A stretch of 54,160 nucleotides of DNA from Candidatus Gastranaerophilales bacterium (GTDB lineage: Bacteria; Cyanobacteriota; Vampirovibrionia; Gastranaerophilales; Gastranaerophilaceae), in NCBI GenBank assembly GCA_944324195.1, contig CALUVJ010000004.1, positions 1-54,160 of the forward strand, given 5' to 3'. Under the pieces are notes generated by a model that did not search any database, had not been told where the DNA came from, and saw only the letters and a program-made list of their open reading frames with translations. Both the position numbers and the translations under genes were made by a program. This document shows positions 27,663 to 36,736 of the stretch, in pieces (positions within the stretch are counted from its first letter, which is position 1; each line of letters starts with the position of its first letter).

Positions 27663-28550
27663 TTAAAACAGTTTATCCACAACATCCCCGCCGTTGTTAC
27701 CCTTATTGAAAGACTCGTTTAATTTGTTTAAACTGTATAGAATATTTTCCATATATGGAACTGTTGTATCAGCAATACTTTTTTCTATAGCTTTGGCAAA
27801 ATTTTCAGGCAAAGCTTTTAAAAGTTTTTCATTTGTAATACTCTGAACTTTTGACTCTTTTACCAAATCAATAAGGAATTTTTCGCTGGTAACAACATCA
27901 AATAGGCGTATTAACTCTTTTTGAATAGCCAAATAATATTTTTTACACATTCTGTTGTACATTATTTTTTCAATAAGCATAAACAGGAGCGAAAAGCCGA
28001 CCGCAAATACCGAACATAATGCTGCTATTTGTATATTTGCAGTAAGTCCGTTTAAAGACTCACCAACATTTGCTTCCATTGAAAAATTAACTTCCGTAAA
28101 AGCAATTGCCATTTTTAAAAAGGTAAAAAACGGACCTAAACCGGTCAAAAGTGTAGGCATTGTTTGTATAAATTTATGGTTAATTTTTGAATAAACAAGA
28201 GTATCTTCATTAAAAAAGTAAGAAGCATCAATTGTTAAATATATTTCAGGTTTAAATTCATTATTGGAGGTAGGATTTTTGGAAGCAATATATAATTTTT
28301 CAGGAAAAATCAAAGCTTTTTTGAAATCTTCCCAAGAGGTAGACGTAAAAGTATTGTTTTTCATAAAATTATCAAGTTCATTGAATCTGTATGAAAGTTC
28401 TTTTTTGTTTAAAGATTTTAAAAAAACATATACTGAATTAAGGTTTTTTTCAACGACTGAATAATTTCTCAAAACTGTCATTATGCAAAACAAAAAGCAA
28501 ATTGTTATAATCAAAATGGCAGGTTCTGTTATTATCTTTAATAAAGTCAT
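27663..28550 (-). CDS. MotA/ExbB-type proton channel protein, ZorA-like
   Basis: 295 aa. A first membrane helix lies at residues ~9-28. A cytoplasmic domain contains DASYFFNED, after which two helices surround MPTLLTGLGPFFTFLKMAIAF and TANIQIAALCSVFAVGFSLL. The xxxFFNExxL ... PxLLTGLG pattern resembles ZorA of Zorya phage defence more than flagellar MotA. The C-terminal tail (~95 aa, helical) is much shorter than in typical ZorA. ATG 28550 has an AAGGGAGAG site. It is divergent from the 28648 gene, 97 bases away. Alternatives are a generic TolQ/ExbB-like channel or an uncharacterised envelope motor. Confidence 0.7.
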   Translation of the reverse strand: MTLLKIITEPAILIITICFLFCIMTVLRNYSVVEKNLNSVYVFLKSLNKKELSYRFNELDNFMKNNTFTSTSWEDFKKALIFPEKLYIASKNPTSNNEFKPEIYLTIDASYFFNEDTLVYSKINHKFIQTMPTLLTGLGPFFTFLKMAIAFTEVNFSMEANVGESLNGLTANIQIAALCSVFAVGFSLLFMLIEKIMYNRMCKKYYLAIQKELIRLFDVVTSEKFLIDLVKESKVQSITNEKLLKALPENFAKAIEKSIADTTVPYMENILYSLNKLNESFNKGNNGGDVVDKLF

Positions 28551-28633
28551 ACTCTCTCCCTTAAATTACCTGAAAAATTTTGTATAATAAAAAATTTTAC
28601 TTATCAATTATAGCATAAAGTTTAATTTTGAAC

Positions 28634-28639
28634 TATAAT
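28634..28639 (+). promoter_or_regulatory. -10 box giving a leaderless transcript
   Basis: TATAAT ends eight bases before ATG 28648 and there is no Shine-Dalgarno sequence. The mRNA would start at or next to the start codon. No good -35 is visible. Confidence 0.5.
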
Positions 28640-28647
28640 ATTTGTAT

Positions 28648-31600
28648 ATGAAATGTCCTAAGTGTCATAAAGAAATTCCGGAGAATGCAACAGTATGTCC
28701 GTGCTGTCATAAAGTTCTTGCACTAGAGTGTCCCAATTGTCATACGATTGGTGAAACGCCTGTATGTGAAAAATGCGGGTATATTATTCTTACAAAATGC
28801 TCAAAATGCGGGAAAATGGTGCCTGCTGCGTTAGAAAAATGTAAGTGCGGGTTTCCTGTAAAAACAAGTATAGCATATCAGGAATGTGAAACAGATGAAT
28901 TTGCTTCTATAATAATTCAATTCCAGGCTCTAAAAAATATAAGACAGCAGTTGGGCTCACAGGAACTTTTTACAAAATTTTATTTTAAACTCCAAAATCT
29001 TTTGACGGCGCAATTTGCAGGATTTGAAGGCAATATTATAAATTATAACGGTACTTTTATCCTTAATATGAATAAAGAACTCTCATTCCCGACATCTGCA
29101 AATAAAGCGGTGCGTCTCGCTTTAAAAATCATGAATGCTTTTTCAGATTTAAATCTAAATGTATTTCAAGAATTAAAAACCCCGTTAAAATTAAATATTT
29201 CAATAATAAAAAAAATAGCAGAAGATTTGCTTGAAAAAATTACAGTTGATAATAGTGTAAAACTGTTGAACGTAAAGAAAACAGAAAAAAAGTATTTAAA
29301 GGGCATGCAGATTATTATTGATCAATATGTTTTCGACTGCATTAATAAAGAGTATAAGACGGACTCTCTGTATTCTGTAGAACAAAACGGACAATCACTT
29401 GTTTATTATGAAATATTGCTGGAAAGTTATATTTTGCCGCCTGCAGAAAAAACAGCCGATATACCGCAAGAAGCTGCACCGAGAGATATTGCGCGGAAAT
29501 CGCCGGAGCCCAAAAAAGTTGATGATATATATAGTTTTAAAGTCTTTGATATAAACGCTAAATGTAAATTTTTAAAAGCAAACGCCGTAAATTTTTTTGA
29601 TACATTTGATGGCAATAAGATTATTTCGGTCCGCTCAGAGCAAAATTTAACTCTTAAAACTTCGGATTTAATTGCTTATTTTGAGTCAAAAGGTATAAAA
29701 AGTATACGCGCGGTTTGTTCGGAAGAAATGACATATCAGCCTTGGGGTGTTTTTATAGAATTATTTAAAGATTATTACGGACTTTCTTTACATAAAGACT
29801 TTATTCCGCGGGATTTTGACGTAAAACGTTTTAATGAAATTGTAAACCTTATAAAGTCAAAACCCAGAAAGGCTGCCGCGCCGGAGGATGCAAGATTTGC
29901 TTATATGGAGGATTTTGGGGCATTTTTGGCATCATTAAGAAATTGTGTTGTGATTATTGAAGGTTTTGAATATATGGATGACACATCTATTCAGACCTTG
30001 GAACTATATTTTGACAGATTTAATAATATAAATATACAATTTGTATTTTTAACTGACAGAGAAGTTTCTCTTCATTCAAAAATTAAAGGCTTGCTCAGAA
30101 CACCTTTGTATTCAGAATATATATTGCAGCAAACAGGTATCGATGCGATTCTTACAAATATAAAAGAAGATGCGGCAGATTTTATTCAGTCTTTTTATTT
30201 TGAAAAAATTAAAGAAAATTTTAACGGTTCATTAATTTATTTTGATAATGCAATAAAGTATTTATTTGAGAAGAATATACTAATAAACTTTGAAAATAAA
30301 CTTATAATAAAAAGCAACAGTTCAATACTTATACCAAATACTTTATCAGGCTTAATAAAAGCCCGATTAAAGCATATCAGTAAGAATATGGAAGCTTCCA
30401 TGATATTGGCCTATTCTACATATCTTGGTGCCAGACTTGATTTTGATACGTTGAGAAAACTCGGAATAAAAAATGTTGAGCAAGCTGCAAATGATTTAAT
30501 AAAAGCCGGATTTGCATACGTAAACGATTCTGTTTTAAGCATAAATAACTTCAACATAGTTAAACCTGTAATTCAAAGCTCCTTAAAAAAAGAAGTAAAT
30601 GAGTTTTTGTCTAAAAATATTCTTGCAAATCTGGGTAAAGGTCTGTGCGATACCACTAGTTTGCTTATCATGGGAAAACTATCGCTTTTTAAAGAAGAAT
30701 ACCTGCTTTTATGGCGTAATTCACAATTTGCAATGAGTGTGGGGGATTATGATGCATATTTAAAAAATTGTCTGGGCTTTTTGTCCTTGATTGAGTATAT
30801 AGAAAATAATATTTCACAGGAGGATATTGAGAATAATAAAAAAGAAGTTTATCAGAATATATTAATGAGTCTTTATAATTATTCTCCGGAAAAAATTTAC
30901 TCTATAGAAAATGTTTTACTTATAGATGCTATTAATGAAAATAATGACGAAAAGATTGTAAGACTTTCAAATTTGATGCTCCAAGGAGCTCTTATAGCTT
31001 CAAATTATACTGATGCTTTATCGCTGCTCCATAATATACTAACACGAATGCCAAGCCCTACATTAATAACTGCTGATGGTGCCGTAAATACAAAGTTTTT
31101 GCTTTTATCTTTGGTAAATATTGAAATTTTATTTAATATTGGTGATTTTATTCAATGCGTTGATGTTGCAAAGGACCTGCTTGGTGTTATTAAGCCTGAC
31201 ATTATTGAGAAAATAAAACCGGCAAGTTTTTCTAAAAATTTATTTGTGGAACATATGTTGGAAACTTTTCGGCTGGCAGCGTTTGCAAAATTATTTCTGC
31301 AGGATGGTGATTTGGAAAATTTCTTTAGTGCGGTTGAACTTTCACTCAATACTGCTCTTCCTGACAAAGAATGTATAATAGCAATTCGGGATTTCTTGCA
31401 GGGAAAATCTTTTTCAACTTCAAATGTAGAAAATGCTCCTGCGTTTTCAAAGGTTATATATCTTATTCTTAATGAGTTTGCATATCACTTAAATGATTAT
31501 AAAACTTTTGCGCAAAATATTTATCAGGCAAAACTTCTTGCAGCAGAGATTCATCAAACCCAAATTGAAATGTTTTGTGACTTGCTTATTGCATATTCGT

Positions 31601-31941
31601 ATGCAAATATCGGAATTAAACAAAAAGCTGAAATCATATACAATGATGTATTGCAAAAAGCTGAAAGTTCTGCAATATTTAATATTTATACTCTTGCAAA
31701 GTATTTTCTTGCACTGCTTTACCTTTCTGATAACAAACAGAATGAAGCGTTACTCATAATAAATGATGCTCTTGCACTTTTGCAAAAGAATAATAATCAG
31801 GCAAAAATTATATATGTCCTGTTTGAAAAGCTCTTTATAGAAACAGCAAAAGCTCTTGATTTAACATCAATTGATGTCGAATCAGAAACGCAAAAGCTTG
31901 CGCTCGCAATCGGGGATGGCGAACTTTCAAGACTTTTATAG
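28648..31941 (+). CDS. zinc-ribbon / cyclase-like / STAND-like / TPR protein
   Basis: 1098 aa from ATG 28648. Residues 1-~75 carry repeated CxxC pairs (CPKCHKE, CPCCHK, CPNCHT, CEKCGY, CSKCGK), i.e. two or three zinc ribbons. Residues ~85-250 follow the outline of a class III nucleotide-cyclase fold without its metal Asp residues. Residues ~290-500 resemble the AAA/STAND module of MalT-like proteins: a Walker-B-like VVIIEGFEYMD is present, but the Walker A GxxxxGKS is missing. The remainder is helical TPR-like. The domain order is that of cyclase-AAA-TPR signalling proteins, but both enzymatic sites look lost. It is probably a sensor or scaffold. Confidence 0.7.
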   Translation: MKCPKCHKEIPENATVCPCCHKVLALECPNCHTIGETPVCEKCGYIILTKCSKCGKMVPAALEKCKCGFPVKTSIAYQECETDEFASIIIQFQALKNIRQQLGSQELFTKFYFKLQNLLTAQFAGFEGNIINYNGTFILNMNKELSFPTSANKAVRLALKIMNAFSDLNLNVFQELKTPLKLNISIIKKIAEDLLEKITVDNSVKLLNVKKTEKKYLKGMQIIIDQYVFDCINKEYKTDSLYSVEQNGQSLVYYEILLESYILPPAEKTADIPQEAAPRDIARKSPEPKKVDDIYSFKVFDINAKCKFLKANAVNFFDTFDGNKIISVRSEQNLTLKTSDLIAYFESKGIKSIRAVCSEEMTYQPWGVFIELFKDYYGLSLHKDFIPRDFDVKRFNEIVNLIKSKPRKAAAPEDARFAYMEDFGAFLASLRNCVVIIEGFEYMDDTSIQTLELYFDRFNNINIQFVFLTDREVSLHSKIKGLLRTPLYSEYILQQTGIDAILTNIKEDAADFIQSFYFEKIKENFNGSLIYFDNAIKYLFEKNILINFENKLIIKSNSSILIPNTLSGLIKARLKHISKNMEASMILAYSTYLGARLDFDTLRKLGIKNVEQAANDLIKAGFAYVNDSVLSINNFNIVKPVIQSSLKKEVNEFLSKNILANLGKGLCDTTSLLIMGKLSLFKEEYLLLWRNSQFAMSVGDYDAYLKNCLGFLSLIEYIENNISQEDIENNKKEVYQNILMSLYNYSPEKIYSIENVLLIDAINENNDEKIVRLSNLMLQGALIASNYTDALSLLHNILTRMPSPTLITADGAVNTKFLLLSLVNIEILFNIGDFIQCVDVAKDLLGVIKPDIIEKIKPASFSKNLFVEHMLETFRLAAFAKLFLQDGDLENFFSAVELSLNTALPDKECIIAIRDFLQGKSFSTSNVENAPAFSKVIYLILNEFAYHLNDYKTFAQNIYQAKLLAAEIHQTQIEMFCDLLIAYSYANIGIKQKAEIIYNDVLQKAESSAIFNIYTLAKYFLALLYLSDNKQNEALLIINDALALLQKNNNQAKIIYVLFEKLFIETAKALDLTSIDVESETQKLALAIGDGELSRLL

Positions 31942-31966
31942 GCTTAATGCATCCTTTTCTCTTTAA

Positions 31967-32056
31967 TTATTTACCCTTCTTTTCGCAAAGCGTAGGAATA
32001 CCAATCAATGCAAGGTAGAATACACAACCGAATAATATTAAGTTTAGTACTTCCAT
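31967..32056 (-). CDS. 29-aa single-span membrane microprotein
   Basis: MEVLNLILFGCVFYLALIGI and then a short tail PTLCEKKGK. An AAAGGAG ribosome-binding site sits seven bases before the ATG, unusually good for the region. The peptide is one hydrophobic helix with a positive C-terminal tail, like small subunits of membrane complexes (KdpF or CydX sort). It lies alone between the 1098-aa gene and the 32249 gene. No homologue recognised by eye. Confidence 0.6.
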   Translation of the reverse strand: MEVLNLILFGCVFYLALIGIPTLCEKKGK

Positions 32057-32173
32057 TGTTAAGACTCCTTTCCGGCAGTAAATATAATCACACTTGTGAA
32101 AATACCTACCACTCAGCTACCTATTATTCCTATTCCACATTTTCAGAATTTATAACATCATGTGACAAAAATC

Positions 32174-32191
32174 GTTACAAAACTTAACATA
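32174..32191 (+). promoter_or_regulatory. HLR1-like direct repeat before the 32249 gene
   Basis: GTTACA-AA-AC-TTAACA-TA, one mismatch to KTTACAWWNNKTTACAWW, about 75 bases upstream of the start codon. Confidence 0.5.
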
Positions 32192-32248
32192 TTGTTGTTT
32201 ACAATGAAATACATTTGAGTGTACAATTATATAAGGAGGCTTTTAATT

Positions 32249-32881
32249 TTGAGTAAAGGCTACGAAAATTTCAATAACATGGAAACATCTTTTAGAAAAT
32301 CCACACTAATTCAGGAGAGAATAGGGCTTGTATCAAGTCACATGTATAAACAGTTTCTGGATTATCAACACGCGACCATGAATACTACTGAAATTTTCTA
32401 TGAAATGATAGATAATTTAAAAGCTACTGCTGATTCACTGAGACAATCTTTTGCCGCCAGAGGTGTGACTACAGAAAACATATATGTTGAGCATGATAAA
32501 GATAAAACTGTAGTAGTTATAAATATTCTATGGCATACAATAAGCCTTACCACACGTTGTAATTATCAACCCCAAGCTCTGTTCAGAGAAAATGCCCCTC
32601 CAATGTTTTCCGGCAGAATAATGGCTATAAACGGAAATTATAATGAACTTATGGAAGGTATAACTTCAAGAAACGAAATGATGCAGGTTCTTTTAGATAA
32701 AGAAGTTGCCTCATTATTTGTTCCTGCCGATAAGTCACAAAATTCTATTTTCAAAATCAGGCATTTGGCAAACAGAGAATTTTTCTTAAACTCTTCCGAT
32801 GCATCAAGAGAATTTGTACTCAAAGTCGTCGAAACAATATGCGGCGGCGGTTTATATCACGAGTTTAAGAAGAAGTTTTAA
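32249..32881 (+). CDS. 210-aa orphan protein with TTG start
   Basis: The start is inferred as TTG 32249 because AAGGAGG (32233-32239) is spaced 9 nt; the GTG at 32219 lies before that site. The product (MSKGYENFNNMETSF...) is helical in the first 80 residues. It then shows an alternating beta/alpha region (KTVVVINILWHTISLTTRC) and the C-terminus VVETICGGGLYHEFKKKF. Soluble, no signal peptide. I recognise no family. It is single-gene with an HLR1-like box. Confidence 0.75.
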   Translation: MSKGYENFNNMETSFRKSTLIQERIGLVSSHMYKQFLDYQHATMNTTEIFYEMIDNLKATADSLRQSFAARGVTTENIYVEHDKDKTVVVINILWHTISLTTRCNYQPQALFRENAPPMFSGRIMAINGNYNELMEGITSRNEMMQVLLDKEVASLFVPADKSQNSIFKIRHLANREFFLNSSDASREFVLKVVETICGGGLYHEFKKKF

Positions 32882-32925
32882 GCAATATTTGAACTAAAGC
32901 GTGACAAATGTTTTATTTTCTCATA

Positions 32926-32950
32926 ACAAAAAGCCGCAATCTGTTGCGGC
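32926..32950 (-). terminator. hairpin with T-tract only on the minus strand
   Basis: GCCGCAA (32933-32939)/TTGCGGC (32944-32950) is a perfect stem. The T5 tract follows it only when read on the minus strand. It may nevertheless close the 32249 transcript as a hairpin. No minus-strand gene that needs it is visible. Confidence 0.5.
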
Positions 32951-33054
32951 ATTAACTCTCGTTAGATAAAGGAGTGGAGGAGAAAATAAAGAAAAGAGAT
33001 TATATTTAATTAATACCACATTATATATATTTATAACATAAAACGTATATATTT

Positions 33055-33098
33055 GTTACAAATCTTTACATTTAGTATTATTTTGTTTATTGTATAAT
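33055..33098 (+). promoter_or_regulatory. promoter of the dapB-fabZ operon with exact HLR1 repeat
   Basis: GTTACA-AA-TC-TTTACA-TT (33055-33072) matches KTTACAWWNNKTTACAWW exactly. A perfect TATAAT follows at 33093-33098. The -35 box is poor, as in activator-dependent promoters. CGGGAGG lies at 33107-33113 before the dapB start. Confidence 0.6.
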
Positions 33099-33120
33099 CA
33101 TTGTACCGGGAGGGTAAAGT

Positions 33121-33867
33121 ATGATTAATATAGCGGTATGCGGAGCAAACGGAAAAATGGGACAAGAGGTTATTAAGGCCGTTAGTGCAGCTGACGATAT
33201 GTCTCTTGCTGCTAAAATTGATATAAAAGATGGGGAATTTGCGACTATTAAAGATGCAAAAAACTCTGTGAAAATAGATATCTTAATTGATTTTACACAG
33301 CCAAAGTCTATTTATGAAAATGCTCTGTACTGCTTAAATAACGGAATAAGCATTGTGATAGGTACAACGGGCCTGAGTGACGAGCAGATTGGCGAATTAA
33401 AAAAACTTTCAGAAGCTCAAAAACTCGGCTGCTTTATTGCACCAAATTTTTCAACAGGCGCGGTTTTGATGATGAAATTTGCTCAAATGGCATCAAAATA
33501 TTTTGATAATGCGGAAATTATTGAGCTTCATCATAACCAAAAAAAGGATGCGCCTTCCGGAACTGCTGTTAAAACGGCTTTAATGATGTCGGAAGCAAAT
33601 TCTGATTTTACTAAAGGAAATTGTGCTGAAGTTGAGACAATTGAAGGTGCGCGCGGAGCGTCATCATACAATAACATACATATTCATTCTGTAAGGCTTC
33701 CGGGCTATATAGCCTCTCAGGAAGTTATTTTCGGAGCGGGCGGTCAGATTTTGACAATACGGCATGATTCAATGAACAGAGAATGTTACATGGACGGTGT
33801 TTTAAGAGCTGTAAGATATGTAGATGCAAACCATAATTTTGTTTACGGTTTAGATAATATTTTATAA
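33121..33867 (+). CDS. dapB: 4-hydroxy-tetrahydrodipicolinate reductase
   Basis: 248 aa, the family's usual length. GANGKMG (residues 8-14) binds NAD(P)H. DFTQP, APNFSTGAVL and the catalytic ELHHNQKKDAPSGTA segment are all intact. It makes tetrahydrodipicolinate for lysine and the diaminopimelate of peptidoglycan. First gene of the envelope operon, with asd 16 bases downstream. Confidence 0.97.
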   Translation: MINIAVCGANGKMGQEVIKAVSAADDMSLAAKIDIKDGEFATIKDAKNSVKIDILIDFTQPKSIYENALYCLNNGISIVIGTTGLSDEQIGELKKLSEAQKLGCFIAPNFSTGAVLMMKFAQMASKYFDNAEIIELHHNQKKDAPSGTAVKTALMMSEANSDFTKGNCAEVETIEGARGASSYNNIHIHSVRLPGYIASQEVIFGAGGQILTIRHDSMNRECYMDGVLRAVRYVDANHNFVYGLDNIL

Positions 33868-33883
33868 TTCAGAAGGGCAAAAG

Positions 33884-34897
33884 ATGAGAAAACCAAGAAT
33901 AGCTATTTTAGGTGCAACAGGCGTTGTAGGAAGAGAAATTACAAAAATTACGGAAGAACTCGGCATTGAGTATGAAAGTATAAAGTTTCTTTCAAGTGCA
34001 AGAAGTGCCGGCAGCAAGATAACTTTTAAGGAGCAAGAGTATACCGTAGAAGAAGCAATGCCGGAAGTCTTTGACAATGTAGATATTGTTATGGCATCTG
34101 CAGGCGGCTCAACAAGCAAATTATTTGCGCCTGAAATTGTTAAAAGAGGCGGTTTAATCATTGATAACTCCTCCGCTTTCAGAATGGAAGAAGATGTTCC
34201 TCTGGTAATTGCGGGAGTAAATGATGAGGATTTGAGGAAGCATAAGGGGATTATTGCAAACCCGAATTGTTCAACTTCACAATTAATGCTGGTTCTTGAA
34301 CCGTTAAAGAAATTCGGTATCAAAAGGCTTATCGTATCAACTTATCAGGCGGTTTCTGGCGCCGGACTTGCTGCGATTAATGAATTAAAAGCTGATACAA
34401 TTGCAAATCTGGAAGGAAAACCTTTTGAAAACAAGTGTTTCAAAAAACCGATTTCTTTCAATGTAATCCCGCAGATTGATGTTTTCTGCGAAAACGGATA
34501 TACAAAAGAAGAGATGAAGGTTGTAAACGAGACCAGAAAGATTCTTCACTTGGATGAAAGTACTAAAATTTCTTGTACGGCGGCCAGAGTTCCTGTATTT
34601 AACGGACATTCGGAAGCTGTTGATATAGAATTTGAGAATAATATTACACCTGATGAAGTCAGAGAAATTCTGAACAACGCTTATGGGGTTAAAGTTATTG
34701 ATAATCCTGAGAATTATGAATATCCGACAACAAGGGATGCAAGCGGAGTTGATCCGGTTTTTGTCGGAAGAATAAGAAAAAATCTGGCTTTTGAAAACGG
34801 AATTTCATTATGGTGTGTCGCCGATAATTTAAGAATCGGTGCCGCTTTAAACACGGTTAGAATATGTAAAAGAGTAATTGAAATGGGGTTATTTTAA
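33884..34897 (+). CDS. asd: aspartate-semialdehyde dehydrogenase
   Basis: 337 aa. GATGVVGRE forms the NADP-binding loop, NPNCSTSQ holds the catalytic Cys (~129) and STYQAVSGAG follows. It provides aspartate semialdehyde for the DAP pathway and for threonine/methionine. Same operon as dapB, so both steps feed diaminopimelate. The start is set by an AGAAGGG-like site 9 bases upstream. Confidence 0.97.
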   Translation: MRKPRIAILGATGVVGREITKITEELGIEYESIKFLSSARSAGSKITFKEQEYTVEEAMPEVFDNVDIVMASAGGSTSKLFAPEIVKRGGLIIDNSSAFRMEEDVPLVIAGVNDEDLRKHKGIIANPNCSTSQLMLVLEPLKKFGIKRLIVSTYQAVSGAGLAAINELKADTIANLEGKPFENKCFKKPISFNVIPQIDVFCENGYTKEEMKVVNETRKILHLDESTKISCTAARVPVFNGHSEAVDIEFENNITPDEVREILNNAYGVKVIDNPENYEYPTTRDASGVDPVFVGRIRKNLAFENGISLWCVADNLRIGAALNTVRICKRVIEMGLF

Positions 34898-34898
34898 T

Positions 34899-35108
34899 AT
34901 GAATATAAATAAGATTTCAGGAAAAATAACTGTCAGGCCGACAAATAAGAAAATGAGAGAAGCAAAACAAGCTGCAAGTAACTCGGGAATTTTGCCTAAA
35001 GAAATGCCTGTAGAAAAGAAAATTTATTTTCAGTCTATGTCAGACAAATTTGAAAAAATAAAAGACAGCATACAATTTTCAATTGATAAAATGAAGAGGG
35101 ATAGGTAA
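34899..35108 (+). CDS. 69-aa basic small protein
   Basis: Starts at ATG 34899, one base after the asd stop. Product MNINKISGKITVRPTNKKM... is Lys-rich, without membrane segment, and ends in a charged helix (DSIQFSIDKMKRDR). Its tight insertion between asd and rfaE2 argues that it is translated. Function unknown. Confidence 0.65.
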   Translation: MNINKISGKITVRPTNKKMREAKQAASNSGILPKEMPVEKKIYFQSMSDKFEKIKDSIQFSIDKMKRDR

Positions 35109-35576
35109 TTGGGTACTCTGGTCTCACAGTCGCAAATAGTTGAAATAGTAAGAAAAGGGCAGCAAAACGGAAAGACTTTTGCCGCTACTAACGGCTGCTT
35201 TGATATTTTGCATGTAGGCCATATCCGTTACCTGAGAAAAACCAAAGAACTTGCTGATTACTCAATTGTAATGCTTAATTCTGATAAGTCAGTAAAACAG
35301 ATAAAAGGCGAGGGCAGACCGATAAATTCTGAATCAGATAGGGCTGAAATATTAAATGCTTTGAGCTCAGTTGATTATGTGGTATTATTTGAAGAGAAGT
35401 CACCGGCAAAATTGCTTGAAGAAATAAAACCTGATATTTATACAAAAGGCGCTGACTATACTCTGGAAACTCTTCCGGAACGCGATATTGTTCTCAAAAA
35501 TAATATCAAAGTAGAATTTATAGAGTTTGTAAAAGGTAAATCTACAACTAATGTTATTAATAAGTGTTTAAAATAA
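35109..35576 (+). CDS. rfaE2: D-glycero-beta-D-manno-heptose 1-phosphate adenylyltransferase (HldE C-domain type)
   Basis: 155 aa. TNGCFDILHVGHIRYL is the nucleotidyltransferase HxGH motif, and KGADYTLETLPERDIV is the second signature of RfaE2/HldE. It starts at TTG 35109, directly after the previous TAA, with AGAGG and TAGG purines upstream. It makes ADP-heptose for LPS core sugars. No heptokinase domain is fused and none is adjacent. It sits before the lipid A genes, fitting an LPS role. Confidence 0.88.
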   Translation: MGTLVSQSQIVEIVRKGQQNGKTFAATNGCFDILHVGHIRYLRKTKELADYSIVMLNSDKSVKQIKGEGRPINSESDRAEILNALSSVDYVVLFEEKSPAKLLEEIKPDIYTKGADYTLETLPERDIVLKNNIKVEFIEFVKGKSTTNVINKCLK

Positions 35577-35592
35577 TTATAAGGAGTTTACT

Positions 35593-36714
35593 ATGAAAAC
35601 TTTTACATTGGAACAAATTGCACAAATTACAGGCGGTATGCTTTCTAAAGCAAAAGATGTAGCTATCACTAATATAGCTCCGCCGCTTCTGGCTGATGAA
35701 AATACATTGGCTTTAGCTTTAGGCGAAGATGAGATTAACAACTTAAGTAAAACAAAGGCAAAAGCAGCACTTGTTCCTTTGGGGGTTAATATTGACGGTT
35801 TTTCTACCATAGAAGTTGAACGACCTCGTCTTGCTATGATGAAGTTGATTACAATGTTTTATGAAGAGCCGCATGTAAACTCGGGAGTTCATCCGACAGC
35901 AACGGTTCATCCGTCTGCAAAACTGGGACAAAATGTATCTCTAGGTCCTAATGTTGTAATCGGTGAAAATGCACAAATCGGTGATAATACTAAGATTCTT
36001 GCAAACGGTTATATCGGAAACGGTGCTATTATCGGCAATGATTGTTTCTTCCACCCTGCAGTATGTATAGGTGACAGAGTTAAAGTCGGAAATAAAGTAA
36101 TTTTACACCACGGTGTTTCTCTTGGTGCCGACGGATTCAGCTTCGTAACGGAAAATCCTAATAATATTGAGCAGGCACGCAAAGATGGTGAAATTAAAGA
36201 AAATGATATAGAACAGGTTATATATAAAATCCCTTCAATCGGTTCAGTTGAAATCGGCAATAACGTAGAAATTGGTGCTAATACCGCAATTGACAGAGGT
36301 ACAATTGAAAATACAACAGTCGGCGATAATACTAAAATCGACGACCTTGTTATGATAGGGCACAATTGCAGAATCGGTAAAGGATGTATGATAGTTTCTC
36401 AGGTTGGTATTGCAGGAAGCTGTGTAATCGGTGACAGAGTCGTAATTGCAGGACAAGCCGGGCTTGCTGATCATATCAGTATCGGAGATGATACTATTAT
36501 CGCGGCCCAGGCCGGTGTTACAAAGAGTTTCCCTGCAAAATCAATTGTTGTAGGCGCTCCGGCTGTTCCTAGAAAGGAATTTATTAAGCAGCTTAAAATT
36601 ATGAAAGATGCGGGAGATTTAATAGCTAAATTCAAAAAGTATGAACCGCTTTTACGCTCTTTTGAAGAGGGGGTAAATGAGGGGGTAAGTTCGGGAAATA
36701 AAGCTACTGTATAG
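35593..36714 (+). CDS. lpxD: UDP-3-O-acylglucosamine N-acyltransferase
   Basis: 373 aa. N-terminal uridine-binding domain, then a left-handed beta-helix of hexapeptide repeats (residues ~100-310) with the catalytic MIGHNCRIG. A ~55-aa C-terminal helical tail includes EEGVNEGVSSG, encoded by a purine-rich segment. It adds the second acyl chain in lipid A synthesis. Good AAGGAG site. Third-step enzyme preceding lpxC in this operon. Confidence 0.96.
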   Translation: MKTFTLEQIAQITGGMLSKAKDVAITNIAPPLLADENTLALALGEDEINNLSKTKAKAALVPLGVNIDGFSTIEVERPRLAMMKLITMFYEEPHVNSGVHPTATVHPSAKLGQNVSLGPNVVIGENAQIGDNTKILANGYIGNGAIIGNDCFFHPAVCIGDRVKVGNKVILHHGVSLGADGFSFVTENPNNIEQARKDGEIKENDIEQVIYKIPSIGSVEIGNNVEIGANTAIDRGTIENTTVGDNTKIDDLVMIGHNCRIGKGCMIVSQVGIAGSCVIGDRVVIAGQAGLADHISIGDDTIIAAQAGVTKSFPAKSIVVGAPAVPRKEFIKQLKIMKDAGDLIAKFKKYEPLLRSFEEGVNEGVSSGNKATV

Positions 36715-36736
36715 TTTTATAAGGTGAACAGGTAAT

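Noticed and set aside
26984-28550. Flagellar MotA/MotB stator genes for the giant FliD
   Set aside because: The sequence pattern is closer to ZorAB/ExbBD and no other flagellar gene is nearby.
32969-33010. Short GTG frame (VEEKIKKRDYI) after a purine-rich site before dapB
   Set aside because: Only 11 codons, stops before the dapB promoter and has no conserved features visible.
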